A stretch of DNA of 64,000 nt, taken from assembly GCA_964035795.1 (NCBI GenBank), contig OZ038327.1, positions 2,115,826 through 2,179,825 of the forward strand, in the 5' to 3' direction. A program made the translations under genes and the position numbers. This document shows, one piece after another, positions 18,401 to 30,981 of the stretch. Source of the DNA: Pterobdella sp. o SKG-2022 (taxonomy: Eukaryota > Annelida > Clitellata > Hirudinida > Piscicolidae). The notes under the pieces are model-generated. The model ran no database searches and was not told the origin of the DNA. It worked only from the letters and a program-made list of their open reading frames with translations. Positions within the stretch are counted from its first letter, which is position 1; the number at the start of each line of letters is the position of its first letter.

Positions 18401-19939
18401 CCGTTTGAAGATATTTTTAAACCTGATAGAGTGATGGTGCTAACCTAATATATACAAAAACCCCAAGCATTAAAGTTCATAGGAGTTCATAGTTTAAAAT
18501 AAGACAACCTTCTATGAAAAAATGTATTTTAGCTTGTAAAAGTTATACTGATAAACGTTTTTTCTATTAAAAAAAAATTGAAATATGAAACCGTCTAGCT
18601 CCGAGATAAAAGAGGAAGAAGATGACAAAGAGGATGATGGCGACAGCAATAACCACACCCACAATCACGCCCACAATTGATGAGTCATCTGTTTCACCTT
18701 TTTTCATCACCTCTGTGCCTGGAACTGTGTTTGTGTAAGTGTGTGTGCGTGATTAAAAAACCACATTAATGTAAAAAATAAACACTAACATGTTCTCAAA
18801 ATGATGTTTAGAGGCAGAAGAGATGACCCATATTGGTTGACCAATGAGATGTCAGCGATATACTCTTGACCTGGTTTTAAACCACTTACAACGACTTTAT
18901 CCACTGGAGAGAATGGCTGAGATAAGTTAGTGTATGTGGGAAGAATGATCCTTTCTGTTGGCGAAGCGGAAAAAGAAGATGGAGAGAGCTGCAACAATGG
19001 TTAGTTTGTATGTATAATAAAAAATCAATAAAACAGACAAAAACACGAACACATAAACAAACAAACACACGTACTTTTACATGGTAGTTCACAGACTCGA
19101 AGCTTCCTTTATATACCACACCACACAATATCACCACATACTTCTTCCCTGTCTCTCCCGTCTCACAACTTTTCAAACTCTCTGGAGCTCCTATTGTTAA
19201 TGAGTTTGTTTGTTTTATGTAGAAATGACTTCAGTGATCCGTAAAATTATCAGCAGCTAACCAAACATCCATCACTTCCAATCACCCTACCAGCCAACCC
19301 ATCCTACCAGCAACCCGCCCTACCAGCCATCACCCTCCATTTACATCTACTCTAGCTCCCACTTCCCACCAAACTCACTCCACCAAACCTACCCACTACC
19401 CCTAGTCTCATCCTCAACCAACCATCCGAAGCAAGTTCAATAGAAAAACTCCATTTATCAACTTTGTTTTCAGCTTTACATACATAAGTCCCAAAATCTG
19501 AACCAGATGTGTAGGTCAAGGTCAGTGAACTGACCCATAAACCTTGGTAAGATTCTGATGGTAGCTTGTGGTTGGTTATTATTGTGTTGGTGGCGTTCGT
19601 GATTGGTCGGGAATTTGGGTCAGTCCACATGAATGTAGGTCGAGGCATTGCTGAGACCTGTGTAGAATCGTGTTCGTTGTGTTGTGATAAATTATTTGTG
19701 TTTGTGTGTGTGTGTGTTTGTGGTTATTTATAATTGTTTGTTTTTGTGTGTGCTTCAGTTCATATGGCTGTTTGTTTATGTGTGTATTTTCACTAGAATG
19801 TGTGTTGTTTTGTATTAGCGTATTTTTTTAAAATTAGTTATGTGACATTTGAACTTACTAACCTGACACCATAACTGGCTTTCTTGACTGACCTGACCCA
19901 GAAACTTTTTGGGTTTAAAGGCCATCCAAACAGGAGCAT
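15497..19939 (-). CDS. Ig/FN3 receptor tyrosine kinase-like protein, catalytically dead kinase domain; 5' end missing
   Basis: Twelve phase-consistent exons: 19939-19863, 19657-19423, 19190-19081, 18988-18790, 18724-18592, 18422-17902, 17732-17622, 17411-17260, 16993-16859, 16698-16590, 16320-16224, 16145-15497 (stop), about 841 residues. In order: Ig domain (QLWCQ, W, then DFGTYVCKAENK), one FN3 domain (VVSGLKPGQEYIADISLVN), TM helix (VGVIVGVVIAVAIILFVIFF), juxtamembrane, kinase fold, Asn/Lys-rich tail. Kinase landmarks: HSGEIRDVYQG replaces the glycine loop, VLVY replaces VAVK, the alpha-C segment NDLEIFKKV keeps Glu, HRCLRSSK replaces HRDLAARN, HFDKAR replaces DFGLAR. RWLPPESIF, VWSFGVLLWE and CWVYYPFRRPSF are normal. 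It should sit at the plasma membrane and signal, if at all, as a scaffold. PTK7 and RYK are known pseudokinase receptors, but the single Ig plus FN3 layout matches neither clearly. Signal peptide exons lie upstream, probably across the gap. Confidence 0.88.
17405..17580. repeat. (TTGTA)n pentanucleotide array
   Basis: Degenerate TATTG/TTGTA repeats fill most of an intron of the receptor pseudokinase, starting at the edge of exon 17411-17260. The same unit forms arrays at about 38.24-38.5 kb and 42.54-42.77 kb. Confidence 0.9.
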
Positions 19940-19976
19940 CTTAATGAATTTGTCATCAATATTCAGAATAAATAAC

Positions 19977-20055
<79 letters not shown>

Positions 20056-21117
20056 GAATAATAAGAATAATAATAATAATAACTATTATTATTATTATTT
20101 TTATTATTATTATTTATATCATTATTAGTATTAATTTCTATCAATATTTTTTCTGAATTATAATTTTTTTAGACTCAGTTGTGTATTTTATTAGAACACT
20201 AGTTATTATTGCGTCATCTCTATATAGATATAAATCCAAACTAGCTTCAAACCAAAAAAGTAGCTCAACAAACATATAACGGAAACGGCGATAGAAGCTT
20301 TGTGATAGGCTGTGGGACTTTTATAATNNNNNNNNNNNNNNNNNNNNNNNNNNNNNNNNNNNNNNNNNNNNNNNNNNNNNNNNNNNNNNNNNNNNNNNNN
20401 NNNNNNNNNNNNNNNNNNNNNNNNNNNNNNNNNNNNNNNNNNNNNNNNNNNNNNNNNNNNNNNNNNNNNNNNNNNNNNNNNNNNNNNNNNNNNNNNNNNN
20501 NNNNNNNNNNNNNNNNNNNNNNNNNNNTTAATGTAGCGAAAACGTAGGTTACTTATCCTTGTCTCTCTGAAAGGCGATTTAACTCGTAACCAAGTACATA
20601 AAAGTTTTTAAATAATGCTCTAGCGTTTAATTTATTAGTCAAAATATTGATAATATAAATATATTCTTTATGTGTGTTATGTTAGCAATTATATGAATAT
20701 GGGGTTTAATGATAAGTATAACCTGCATTGGACAAATCCAAGTTTGAAAAAATTAAAACAATGATAATTGTCTTTTTCAAACAAAAAAATAACATATTTA
20801 ACTTGAATTCACATTTTAAAATTTGCAATTATGCAATATTTTTGAGATGTTTCTGTTTGAATTTGAATTTCTGTTTGAACAATCTAAACTTTAATTTTTA
20901 CCTGTGTCTTAAATCTTTTTCATTTTTTACACAAAATATTCATTTGAAAATGCTTTTCGTGTGTTTTATTATTGAAAACTTGTGGTAACAACATTTTTTT
21001 TTGTGTAATTATATTTTTAAAATTTTATAAAGAATACGTAATTTCTAAGAATCATCCCTCCATCACTATTTTCGCCACGTCGTTCCGTTTTTGCTTGCTC
21101 GATTTTGCCGACAGAAA
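19940..21117. other. Spacer between receptor and ribophorin genes, with 200-N gap
   Basis: Contains a (TAA)n run at 19978-20060, AT-rich unique sequence and an assembly gap of exactly 200 N at 20328-20527, which is a placeholder size. Bases 20528-20596 (TTAATGTAGCGAAAAC...) resemble the SINE body at 15.27 kb, so a SINE probably spans the gap. Missing 5' exons of the minus-strand receptor may lie in or beyond the gap. The two genes point away from each other. Confidence 0.6.
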
Positions 21118-24100
21118 ATGAGACTGGTGCTCTTGAACGTTGCTGTGTTGTGTTTTGCTTTTGCAAATGCCGCAAAATATGACATAAATAAAGATTTAGA
21201 GAACTCAAATGTAGTGAGAAAGATCGATTTGAGTTCTCAGTTGGTCAGAATCAAAACTCAAATCACCGTAAAAAACAATGGTGCCTCACCGGTGACAAGT
21301 TATCTTCTTCCATTAGAACCTCAACTTGCATCTCAACTCTCACACATCAGTGCGCTGGTTAGTTTTCGTGCATTCCCATCTAATCTTCATCCATTCATCT
21401 TATACGTATATCCTCCGTATTCAATGGACTGCTATTTTTGTTACATTTTATTTGATAAAAATTAATTTACAGATTAGCAAGTCGAAAGATTCTGAAGATC
21501 CATTGGCTGTGAAAGAAGTTAAAGTGGACTCCCACAGGTGTGCTTAATGTCGCCATAGGAGATCTTTTGATTATATTAATTTCAAGCTTGCTATAATTTA
21601 GTTTTTGAAAGCGTTTATCTATGTGAAGATATTTTTCAATTCATATAAAGTTAACTTAAACACTTCAATCAACTTGATAATAATAAGTAAAAAATTGCAA
21701 AATGATTCAAAATAAGTTTAAATTTTAAAAATTAATTTCGAAATTTTCAACAGCTCTAACATCTTCTATGAGATTGACTTGAAAAATCATGCCATAGCAT
21801 CAAAATCCCAGATTAATCTCGTAGTCGAGACCATTTTCTCCCACTCCCTCAAACCTTTCCCATCCCACATCCTCCAATCAGAGAAACAATATGTCAAGTA
21901 TCTGGGCAATCTGTATTTATTCAGTGCCTATCCCACCACTTCACAAGAAACTTCAATCGTCTGCTCATCATCCAACATTGATTCATACACCAAAGAAAAA
22001 CCATTTACCATTAAGGATAAGAATATCAACTATGGACCTTATCAGGATATACCTGCTTTCAAAGAGGTGTGTGTACTTTCTATCTCTGATTTATATGTCT
22101 AAAATTTTTTATTTTCTGCTCTCAAAGAGGTATGTGTCTTAGAATTGTCTTTGATTTTTCTCAAGACTTTATTTTTTTTGATTTCTCTTGAATTTTTCAT
22201 CTTTTTGCTTTCTTTGTCTCCTTTAAACTCAGCTAAAATTCATAAATTTAAAATTTAATTAGATTATCATTATAAAGTATAAACTTTATAATTTTACACT
22301 TGTAACAAAAAGGCATTTGTATAATTTAATTTATTTTTTGAAAAAACGATGATAAGTCAAAAATTAATTTTATAATGTTAAAAAAAATAGATAAAAATCA
22401 TTGTTTTAATTTTAAATGAATTTCCACACACTCACAACCATTAAACAAGCAATCATTCTTCTTAAACCCATATATATGTAAATTCAAAAGCTTCATGGAT
22501 TTCTTTCATAAAATTTTATTCTACTCTCTTTTTTCTCCCATCATAATTATATTCCTATCTGCCCTCCTTTCCCATCATTATGTTGTTTCAACTTACCCCC
22601 ACTCTTCTCCCAGAAACCACTATCTTTGCACTACGAGAACAACTCGCCCTTCTTGACAGTCACCCACCTCACCAGGGTGGTCGAGATCTCCCATTGGGGC
22701 AACATAGCAGTTGAGGAAACTTTTGACGTTTTCCACTCAGGGGCTGTTCTCAAGGGCTCCTTCTCCAGACATGACTACCAGAGGAGTATGGATGGAGTGT
22801 CTTCTATCAAGTCATTTAAGGTGGGCTGGATAGTGGGGTTGTGTTTGTTAGGTGTGGGGATTTGGTGATGGCTGGAGTTGTGTTTGCTTTATTGTGCTGG
22901 AAGCTTGCTTGTGGGTTTATTTGTTGTGTGGTGGTGGGGTTATGTGTTTTATCACAAATATCCATAAGCAACTATCTTAGCTATTTATTAAATTTTGAAT
23001 ATGGCAACTTTTAACTACACCTCAATCAATATTTTATCACAAGCATCATAAGTAACCTCTTCATCACATCAACCTCTTCTGCAGACATTACTACCACTTT
23101 CGGCTCGCGACATCTACTACAGAGATGAGATTGGCAACATCTCCACCTCATCCCTCAAGGAAACTGACGCTGGTCTTGAGTTGGAGTTGAGACCTCGCTT
23201 CCCACTCTTTGGTGGCTGGAAGTCGCACCACTACATCGGATACAACGTTCCCAGTTACCAGTACCTCTATAACAAAGGTGGTTGAGTGGTGTTACTGTTA
23301 AATGGGTGTGGTAAAAGCAGTTTCCAACAAAAACCAATTATATTTTTATCCCATGCCATATCACCCCTCCCAACTAACCCATTTCAATCTCATCACTTCC
23401 TTAACCCATCCAAACACCAAACTACTCCCACTTTTTTAACTTATCCAACCAACCAACAACACACCATCACAGGTGACAAGTTTGCCCTTGTGATGAAACT
23501 GATAGACCACATATATGATGACCAAATTGTCGACTCATTTGATCTCAAGATTATCTTGCCAGAGAGGTCGAGGTGAGGTTGATGGTGATGACATAATACT
23601 GTTTATGATTGAAGTATTTGCTTTGTAATGGTATCATCTTTACCAACATCACCATCCTATCTGACTTTATAGTTTTCTTGCACCATCATCTTCACACCAC
23701 CATCCTACCTTACATCAGCAATAATCTTACACCACCTCCTTACCTCACAGTGACATAGAGTTGAAGGCCCCCTACACAGTGACTCGTCATGGCAATGAAA
23801 TGCACAAGACATACCTCGACACCATTGGTCGACCTGTTGTGCATGTCTCCAAAACTAACCTGGTTGAACAGCATATCCAAGATTTCCAGGTTTGTGTGTG
23901 TGTGTGTGTGTTTTTGACTGAAAAAGAAGGAATTTTTTGTTGAAAAAGGTTGTGATATATAGGGAAAATTTCATTCGTTTGAAACTGTTAAAATATTGCT
24001 AAAAATTTTGAAAACAAAAGAAGTTTGAGGAATTTCAAAATAAAGGCAAGAAACAGGTAAAACTGACCGGATTAAAAAAACCTAATTATCATAAAGTATT

Positions 24101-24967
24101 CGGACAAATTATAGCATTAACAAGAACACTGCGTACAGCTGATAACTTACCAGTGCAAAAAAGACACACAGTATCCTCATTGAAAGAATAGCATGCTGGA
24201 ACATAAAAAGTTTGGGAAACTCTTTCATGCACTAAAACAATGCAAATTGGAAACAGCCCCGGGTATAAACTCAATTAGCTCGAATATGCTTCAAATTGGT
24301 GCGGAGGTAACGGCAAGCTGGCTCAAAGTGATCACTGACTCTATATGGGAAACAGAAACCATTCCGAAAGATTGGCAACGGCAAATCATAATTCCAATCC
24401 ACAAGAAGGGTTCTGTATTTTTTGCCAAAACTACAAAGGGATATCCCTCTTATGTGTAGCCAGTAAGGATTTTGGCAGAGCAGTTTTGAACAGAATACAA
24501 AAGGTGTTAGAAAAACATTTAGACGACAATCAGTGTGGATTCAGGCAGAGCAGAGGTTGTGTTGATCAAATTTTTTCAGTAAAAATTTTGATGCAAAGAG
24601 CCAAGGAGTTCAACAAGCCAATACATCTCTGCTTCGTAGACCTACAAAAAGCCTATGACACAGTGAACAGAGGTGCCTTATGGGAAATACTGTCCAGATC
24701 TTTCAACATTCCAGAAAAATTAATCCGGATCATTAAAACCCTTCATAGTGGGACAACTGGATTAGCTTGCTCATTTGCAGGATGCACCAAAATATGTGCA
24801 AATAAAGCTGGCCTATCAAACCACTACAGGCGGATACATCAAACACAACAAACCATAAGATGTGAATACTGTGGCCTGAGCTTTAAACACCAAGGCATCC
24901 ATAACCATCGCAAAAAATGTTCAACTTCCAATCTATTGCACCTGCCACATGGTGGATAAAAGCAAAG

Positions 24968-25058
<91 letters not shown>

Positions 25059-27028
25059 TTAACACTATCACTTGACCAAATTATTATTCAATTTTTATTT
25101 GCTACTAAATAGATACTCAACCATTTCAACCCACATATCATTTAGTTTGCATTATTGAAGTATTTTAATTGTTGAATATTCAATAAGATATCCCCTTATC
25201 CCCTCCCCCTCCACACACCTACCTTCACGCACACAGTTGCACTACACCTTCTCAAAGCAACTGATGTTGCAAGAGCCACTCATGGTTTTTGCCGCCTTCT
25301 TCTTCCTCTTCCTTTCCGCCATCATCTACGTCAGACTGGATTTCTCTATCTCTAAGGTGATTTTGTGATTTTATGTGCGTGAGTGTGTTGGGAGAGGAAG
25401 CATTGTGTATGTGTGTTGGTGAGTTTTTGTATGTGCGTGTGTTTGGTGAGGAAGGGGGTTTTCTATGTATGTGTGATTTTTTCTATGTAGATTGGTTTTT
25501 GTGGGTGTGTGTGTGAGTGTGAGTGAGTGAGTGAGTGAAGGCTAAAATGAGTAAGCATGTTTGTGTATATGTGCATGGATGTTTTTTCATGTATGTATCT
25601 TTTAACGTGTATGTGTTTCTTCAAGAACTTCACACGCAAACAACCCCCCCCCCCTCCATCACTTCACCAGGATGAAGTGACAGAGGCCAAACTGCGTCTC
25701 AGTGGTCTTCTGAGACAGGTGGTGGAGCTGCATGAACGCAGGAGTGCCCTGTATCAGGCCTATGATGACGCCATCAACAAGTTCAAGAGCAACAAAGATG
25801 CGTCTGCTCTTAAGGTATGGGTGGGAGGAAAAGGGTTTGAATGAGTGTGGGAAGGAAGAGTGGGGGGATGGGTGTGGTGGATGGCGTGTGTGTGTGTGTG
25901 TGGTTCAGGGGATGAGTAGATTTGTGGTAGATGGCTTTGTGTGTAGGATGAATGGGTGGATAGTGAACAGGTGTGTGAGTGCGGTTGGTGGATAGGTGGG
26001 TGAAATGTAACTACTGCCACCATCACTAATCAACAACAAACACACACAGTCGAACCAGAAGAACATAGATGGAGACCACAAGAGCCTCACCTCTCAGATC
26101 ACCTCCTTCCAGTCCAAACTCAAGAATGAGTCACAAGATGCTTCCGATAAGGTGGATGGGGAGGAAAGGGTGAAGGTGAAGAATGGTTTGATGTATGAAT
26201 GGGTGGGTGTCGACATAAAGTTTAATGTTTATGTGTTTGTGGTTAAGAGAAAGGTTGATGAGTTTGTGTGTGAGTAAGGAAAAAGTTGATGAGCTTGTGT
26301 GGAATGAAGAAGAGGAGGAAGAGGAAGAAGGATGGATGGGTATGTATGTGTTTGGAGTTGAAATATCATCCACTTTGTGTTTGTGTGTGTGTGTGTTTGT
26401 TTTTTTGTTTTTTTGTTTGTTTGTTTGTTTGTTTGTTTGTTTGTTTGTTTGTTTGTTTGTTTGTTTGTTTGTTTGTTTGTTTGTTTGTTTGTTTGTTTGT
26501 TTGTTTGTTTGTTTGTTTGTTTGTTTGTTTGTTTGTTTGTTTGTATACCCCCTTGATTGATCCTTTATGTGTTTATAAACTGATACCAACATATACACTA
26601 TATATCACTACTATAATGCTTTCCATACTGATTCTCGTTATACAAACGTGCAGATAAATGAATTGCAACGTTTGGACAATCTGGTTCGTAGCCAGTTCAC
26701 TTTGCTCTCTCAGGTATCTGGTGTTATTTTGAATCTAAAAAAAACACATACATGCAAACAGAAAACAAAGACACTAACATAAAGGTTTAAACATGTAGGC
26801 ACAAACATATATACTCAAACATACAAAAATTAAAACAAATAAATTGTCACATAAATACTTAAACATACATACACAAAAATGTACACACAATACAAACACA
26901 CACAGTGTTCAGAGAAGTTTGTGCAAGGTCGTCTTCAGAAACAGCAGTATGTGGACTCGGAGGCGTCCATCCGTAGTTCCATCAGTGATCTATCTAACAA
27001 TATTGATAACATCATTGCAACCATGTGA
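21118..27028 (+). CDS. RPN1: Ribophorin I, oligosaccharyltransferase subunit
   Basis: Twelve exons give about 601 residues, close to the human 607: 21118-21357, 21473-21537, 21754-22066, 22614-22820, 23085-23277, 23473-23572, 23751-23889, 25237-25356, 25671-25814, 26050-26151, 26654-26713, 26906-27028 (TGA). The protein anchors the oligosaccharyltransferase at the Sec61 translocon and helps present nascent chains for N-glycosylation. Visible: signal peptide [18 protein letters not shown]; luminal domain with [55 protein letters not shown] helix [19 protein letters not shown]; and a cytosolic coiled-coil tail (exons 9-12). All junction phases agree. The ATG was chosen because the signal peptide starts there; a TTG nine codons upstream is not needed. 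Intron 7 carries a LINE fragment, intron 10 a TTTG array. Confidence 0.97.
24075..24960 (+). mobile_element. Truncated, frameshifted non-LTR retrotransposon with C-terminal C2H2 fingers
   Basis: Within ribophorin intron 7, reading frames give a reverse-transcriptase fragment: [16 protein letters not shown], then after a frameshift near 24415 [27 protein letters not shown] and [13 protein letters not shown]. The palm segment carrying the YADD catalytic site is absent. The frame passes directly into two C2H2-like zinc fingers ([19 protein letters not shown].., [17 protein letters not shown]), a stop and a (TG)n run at 24969-25058 acting as tail or target. It is clearly related to the longer copy at 49.5-52.4 kb in the FR..RGC.DQ and FxDLxKAYDxxNR blocks. 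Confidence 0.85.
24969..25058. repeat. (TG)n microsatellite
   Basis: About 88 bases of pure TG directly after the stop codon of the LINE fragment in ribophorin intron 7. Confidence 0.95.
26396..26545. repeat. (TTTG)n microsatellite
   Basis: Around 35 consecutive TTTG units inside ribophorin intron 10. Cys/Leu/Phe/Val and Thr/Asn/Lys/Gln open frames across it are artefacts. Confidence 0.97.
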
Positions 27029-28319
27029 TGTGGTTGTGTGTGAGGTGGTGACGATGGGGAATGGTAGATGAAATTGTCAGTGTGTGTGACATGGGGGATA
27101 ATGAGTAATATTATGGCAATGAGGTGAGAGTGATGAGAAATGGGGTTGATGGGATTCAGGGTAGGATAGTGAGGGGTAAGAATGGTGGTGATGGAGAAAA
27201 AATGATGATGGGAAGAGACGGGTATAAGGTGATATAAAAGTCATTATGGTGAGAGAGCCGATGCTGGTATGACGTTGATGATGACGATGGTTTGTGTGGC
27301 TGATGATGATTGAAGTCATGTTGTGTCACTAATGTTTGTATTGATAATAGTGATTGTCATCATCTTTATCCATTTACTGTTATAGATGTCATTATAAAAA
27401 ATTATAGAATGATGGCGATGATGATGAGAATGAAGATGATTAGGATGAGAATGATGATAATATGTACGTGTTTGTTATTTATTTATTTGAACTCATTATA
27501 ATTATAAATTTTTCACATTGAAAAGTTTCCAAAGCCAATTTATTGACAGATCGTAGGTGTCGTGTCTTATATGTTGGTAGATTTTGTTTAAAAGGCCTTT
27601 TTTTTCGTTATTTTATGACTAGATAATCATTATCTATCTAAACTATATGGGTTGATAGTTTTCTACCTATCCATATGCTGACAGATATATAGATATCTTG
27701 ATAACTATAAAGTTTATAGGTATTTGTATTATCTAAATAGATAGGTAGATAGATAAATATCTGTCTAAATCTAAACTGATTCTGGTGATGAATAATTTGC
27801 ATCTAGACCTGTTCGTTATATTGTAAGTGCTACTACTACTACTATTGGAATACGGTTGCGGATTGTGGGTGGATGATTGTATTTATTATTTTCTATCCGT
27901 TGTGTTTATAAAATGATTTTTAGTCATTAAATAAAAATTGTTTCGAGTATTTTTGAAATATTTTTGAAAGTTTTAGTTATAAAAAATATATATTATCACA
28001 AAAATACGTGTTTTTGAAAATTTTATTAAAGCTTGAGTAAATGTTTGATTAAATTATTTTGGCGATTCAACCCGAGCATCTCGGTAATTTTAAGTGATTA
28101 CTGAAATGAAAGCGTTTTATTATACTTGAATAAGCTTAAAAGTTATGTCTACAAACATTTCGTGAAAATTCCATGGAGAAAATACTAAAACGTCAAGAAA
28201 AATTTCCGCATACGAATTTAAGGAAAAAGAAACTGCACTCATAAAAAGTGAAAAAAAGCTACCAAACAAACATGATAATCAGATAATTTTTTCGTCTGCA
28301 AACATTTCGGAAAAATTCC
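27029..28319. other. Ribophorin 3' flank and SHB-like 5' flank
   Basis: G/A-rich then AT-rich non-coding sequence. An AATAAA lies near 27929 and could end the ribophorin transcript. TCTA/TAGA-type degenerate repeats occur at 27.63-27.77 kb. The right end (28151-28297) is one copy of a tandem duplication of the SHB-like first coding exon, with its reading frame broken. Confidence 0.6.
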
Positions 28320-28455
28320 ATGGAGAAAATACTAAAACATTTTGGAAAAACGTCAAGAAAAATTTCCGCAGACGAATCTAAGGAAAAAGAAACTGCACTC
28401 ATAAAAAGTGAAAAAAAGCTACCAAACAAACATGATAATCAGATAATTTTTTCAA
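28147..28455. repeat. Tandem duplication, about 147-160 bp units, of SHB-like exon 1
   Basis: Copy 1 (28147-28293) and copy 2 (28294-28453) are nearly identical, including the ATGGAGAAAATACTAAAAC start region and the AAACATGATAATCAGATAAT block. Copy 2 has 13 extra bases after the ATG segment; copy 1 lacks them and is out of frame, so only copy 2 opens the long exon. Confidence 0.9.
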
Positions 28456-29571
28456 ATATTCTACAATACGACTCATTACCAAGAGATTCTTCTTGTGGAT
28501 GGACTGACTTGTGGAACTTTGGGAATAAGGTTTGTTCATATTGTATGTCTGGAGTGCTAACCTTTCATGCCATATTAATAAAACTTACTATCTGTTGAAC
28601 CCTTGTTAAGAGCAAAAGCTATTTGATATATGTGTGAGTTAATTATGTATAGATATCAAATTCCTTGTTTTCATTCTCAAACTTGATACTTGGGAATTTG
28701 CAATATTTGACATTGTATAAAACTAGGTAAGTTATTAAAAATGCATTAAATTCATCTTTTTTTGTTATAAAATTTCACATATGGAACATTATCTATTAAA
28801 TGAGTTATTAATTACTTATTCCCTATTTCAGATAATTTATATTTTTCATAAAACACATTAAATATCAAAATAAAGGTTCTATGATTTATAGTTATCTATT
28901 TTAAATTCATTATAACTTGAAACTAAAGTTCTCCCAAACACACATACCCATCAACACAAACCACATACTAACACCTATCTCTCAATCTCACCATAATTCC
29001 ATTAAACACAACCTCGACTCTGAAGGATGAAGATAAAAGATGTAAAGAAACTGCTCATCGACTGGCCCACCACCATTTCCTTCACAACCCCCACAAAACA
29101 GCTAAATGCTGTGAGGATATGTATGAAGCTTCTAGACCTATACTGCAAATCTCCAACTCTGTATGTCATACTAAGTTGATGTGATAGTGTCATTTTTAAT
29201 TGATTAAAAGTACATGGGAATAATAAATAATAAAGATAATAATTAAATATAAAATAATAATAATGACATAATATATTAATATTAATAATATAACAATAAA
29301 TAATAATAATAATATAGAACTAATAATGAAAGTAATAATATTCCAAGAAAAATTGCTGATAATAATAATAAAAAATAAAATGAAATGTTAATAAAATAAA
29401 CTAATAATAATAATAATAATAACAATTATTATAATTATATTTCCTACAGCTACCTCGTTTGTTAGAAGTGTACAGCGAGCCAGCAGACGTGAAGAATAAG
29501 GAGGGGTCTGAGGAGGATTACAGTGTGCCTTATCAGAAGATTAAAGGTCTATCTATCTATCTATCTATCTG

Positions 29572-29605
<34 letters not shown>

Positions 29606-30927
29606 ACTATAACAGAAGCATTATTGGATCTGACTTACGAAGAACCCTGGGATTTGAATCTCACTTGCCGAGATCTGATTGGTCGAGTAGTAACGGCGCC
29701 TCACTTGCAACAAAAAATAATACGACAACATGTTGAAAGACGGGAAAAATTCGACGAGAAACAACAACAACAGCGTCAACAAAAACACAATGAGTGGGCT
29801 GATTCGATGGTGGAAACACAACAACAACATCAACAACTGGAGTCTATAAACATTCAGCTTAAACGCGCCACAACAACTCAACAACAACAACCTCTGTTAC
29901 GTCATCGACATTCTTCCATGGAAGAAAACCTATACAAAAATTGCTTTATAATCCCCAAAAAAGAATGCCGGCCCATAAAACAACACCACAAAAACACAAG
30001 TTCTCCCGTTACGTCGCATCCCCACCATAGATCAAATATTTCTTTTTTACGAAGTTTCCTTGGAAACATAGATAAAACATTGAAGAGAAAAAATAAAGAG
30101 AATTACTGCGTTCAACACGAAAGAAAATACGCGAATTCACACCAGTCCTTTCACCACCACCACCATTATCATCACCAAGAAACTGGGCATTGTCGTCACC
30201 ATTCATCTCCCAACAAATCGACAACACCACAGATTATGTCGGCTTCTTTCTATCAAAACGCACCTTTACGCCTTGCTTCTGAGACACCATCACGCCATAG
30301 CCATAACACCCCATTCCACTTCACTCACAACATCCCACCCCATAACCATAACGTTACGCCCCATCACACCCACATCACACCACTTCATACTTATGGCCCA
30401 ACTCTACCCCACCATCTTTCCGACACCACGTCGCACCATATCCACAACGCCACACACCACCACTCTCATGATAACACTCCCCACTCTTCGCACGATTCTT
30501 TACTTCACCACTGCTCCCGCAACGCCTCAAACACCCCGCCCCATCATTCACAAAATAATCAAAATATACACCACCCGAATATCAACCAAAAAACTGTCTC
30601 AAAAATCAAAACAAATATTACGTCTGAAATATCTAATGATCCAAAGAATCAAAAAGAACGCCGTAATACAAAAATCACATCCAATATCGCTACTCAAAAA
30701 TCCCAAAAAACCGAGCTTCCAAACCACCTCAACACCTATCCACTTTCTCCATTATCCACCCATCAAACGTTCTCTCCAGCCAGCCAAACCACCTCCCCAC
30801 AACTCACCCTTCACAACAACTATCCCCATCTGACTATTACTGCCCCCATAAATGAAAGTAACTATAATATATAGAAACCATCATTATTTTTTTTCTATTG
30901 AATTTTAATAAAAGATGGATTGATGGA

Positions 30928-30981
<54 letters not shown>

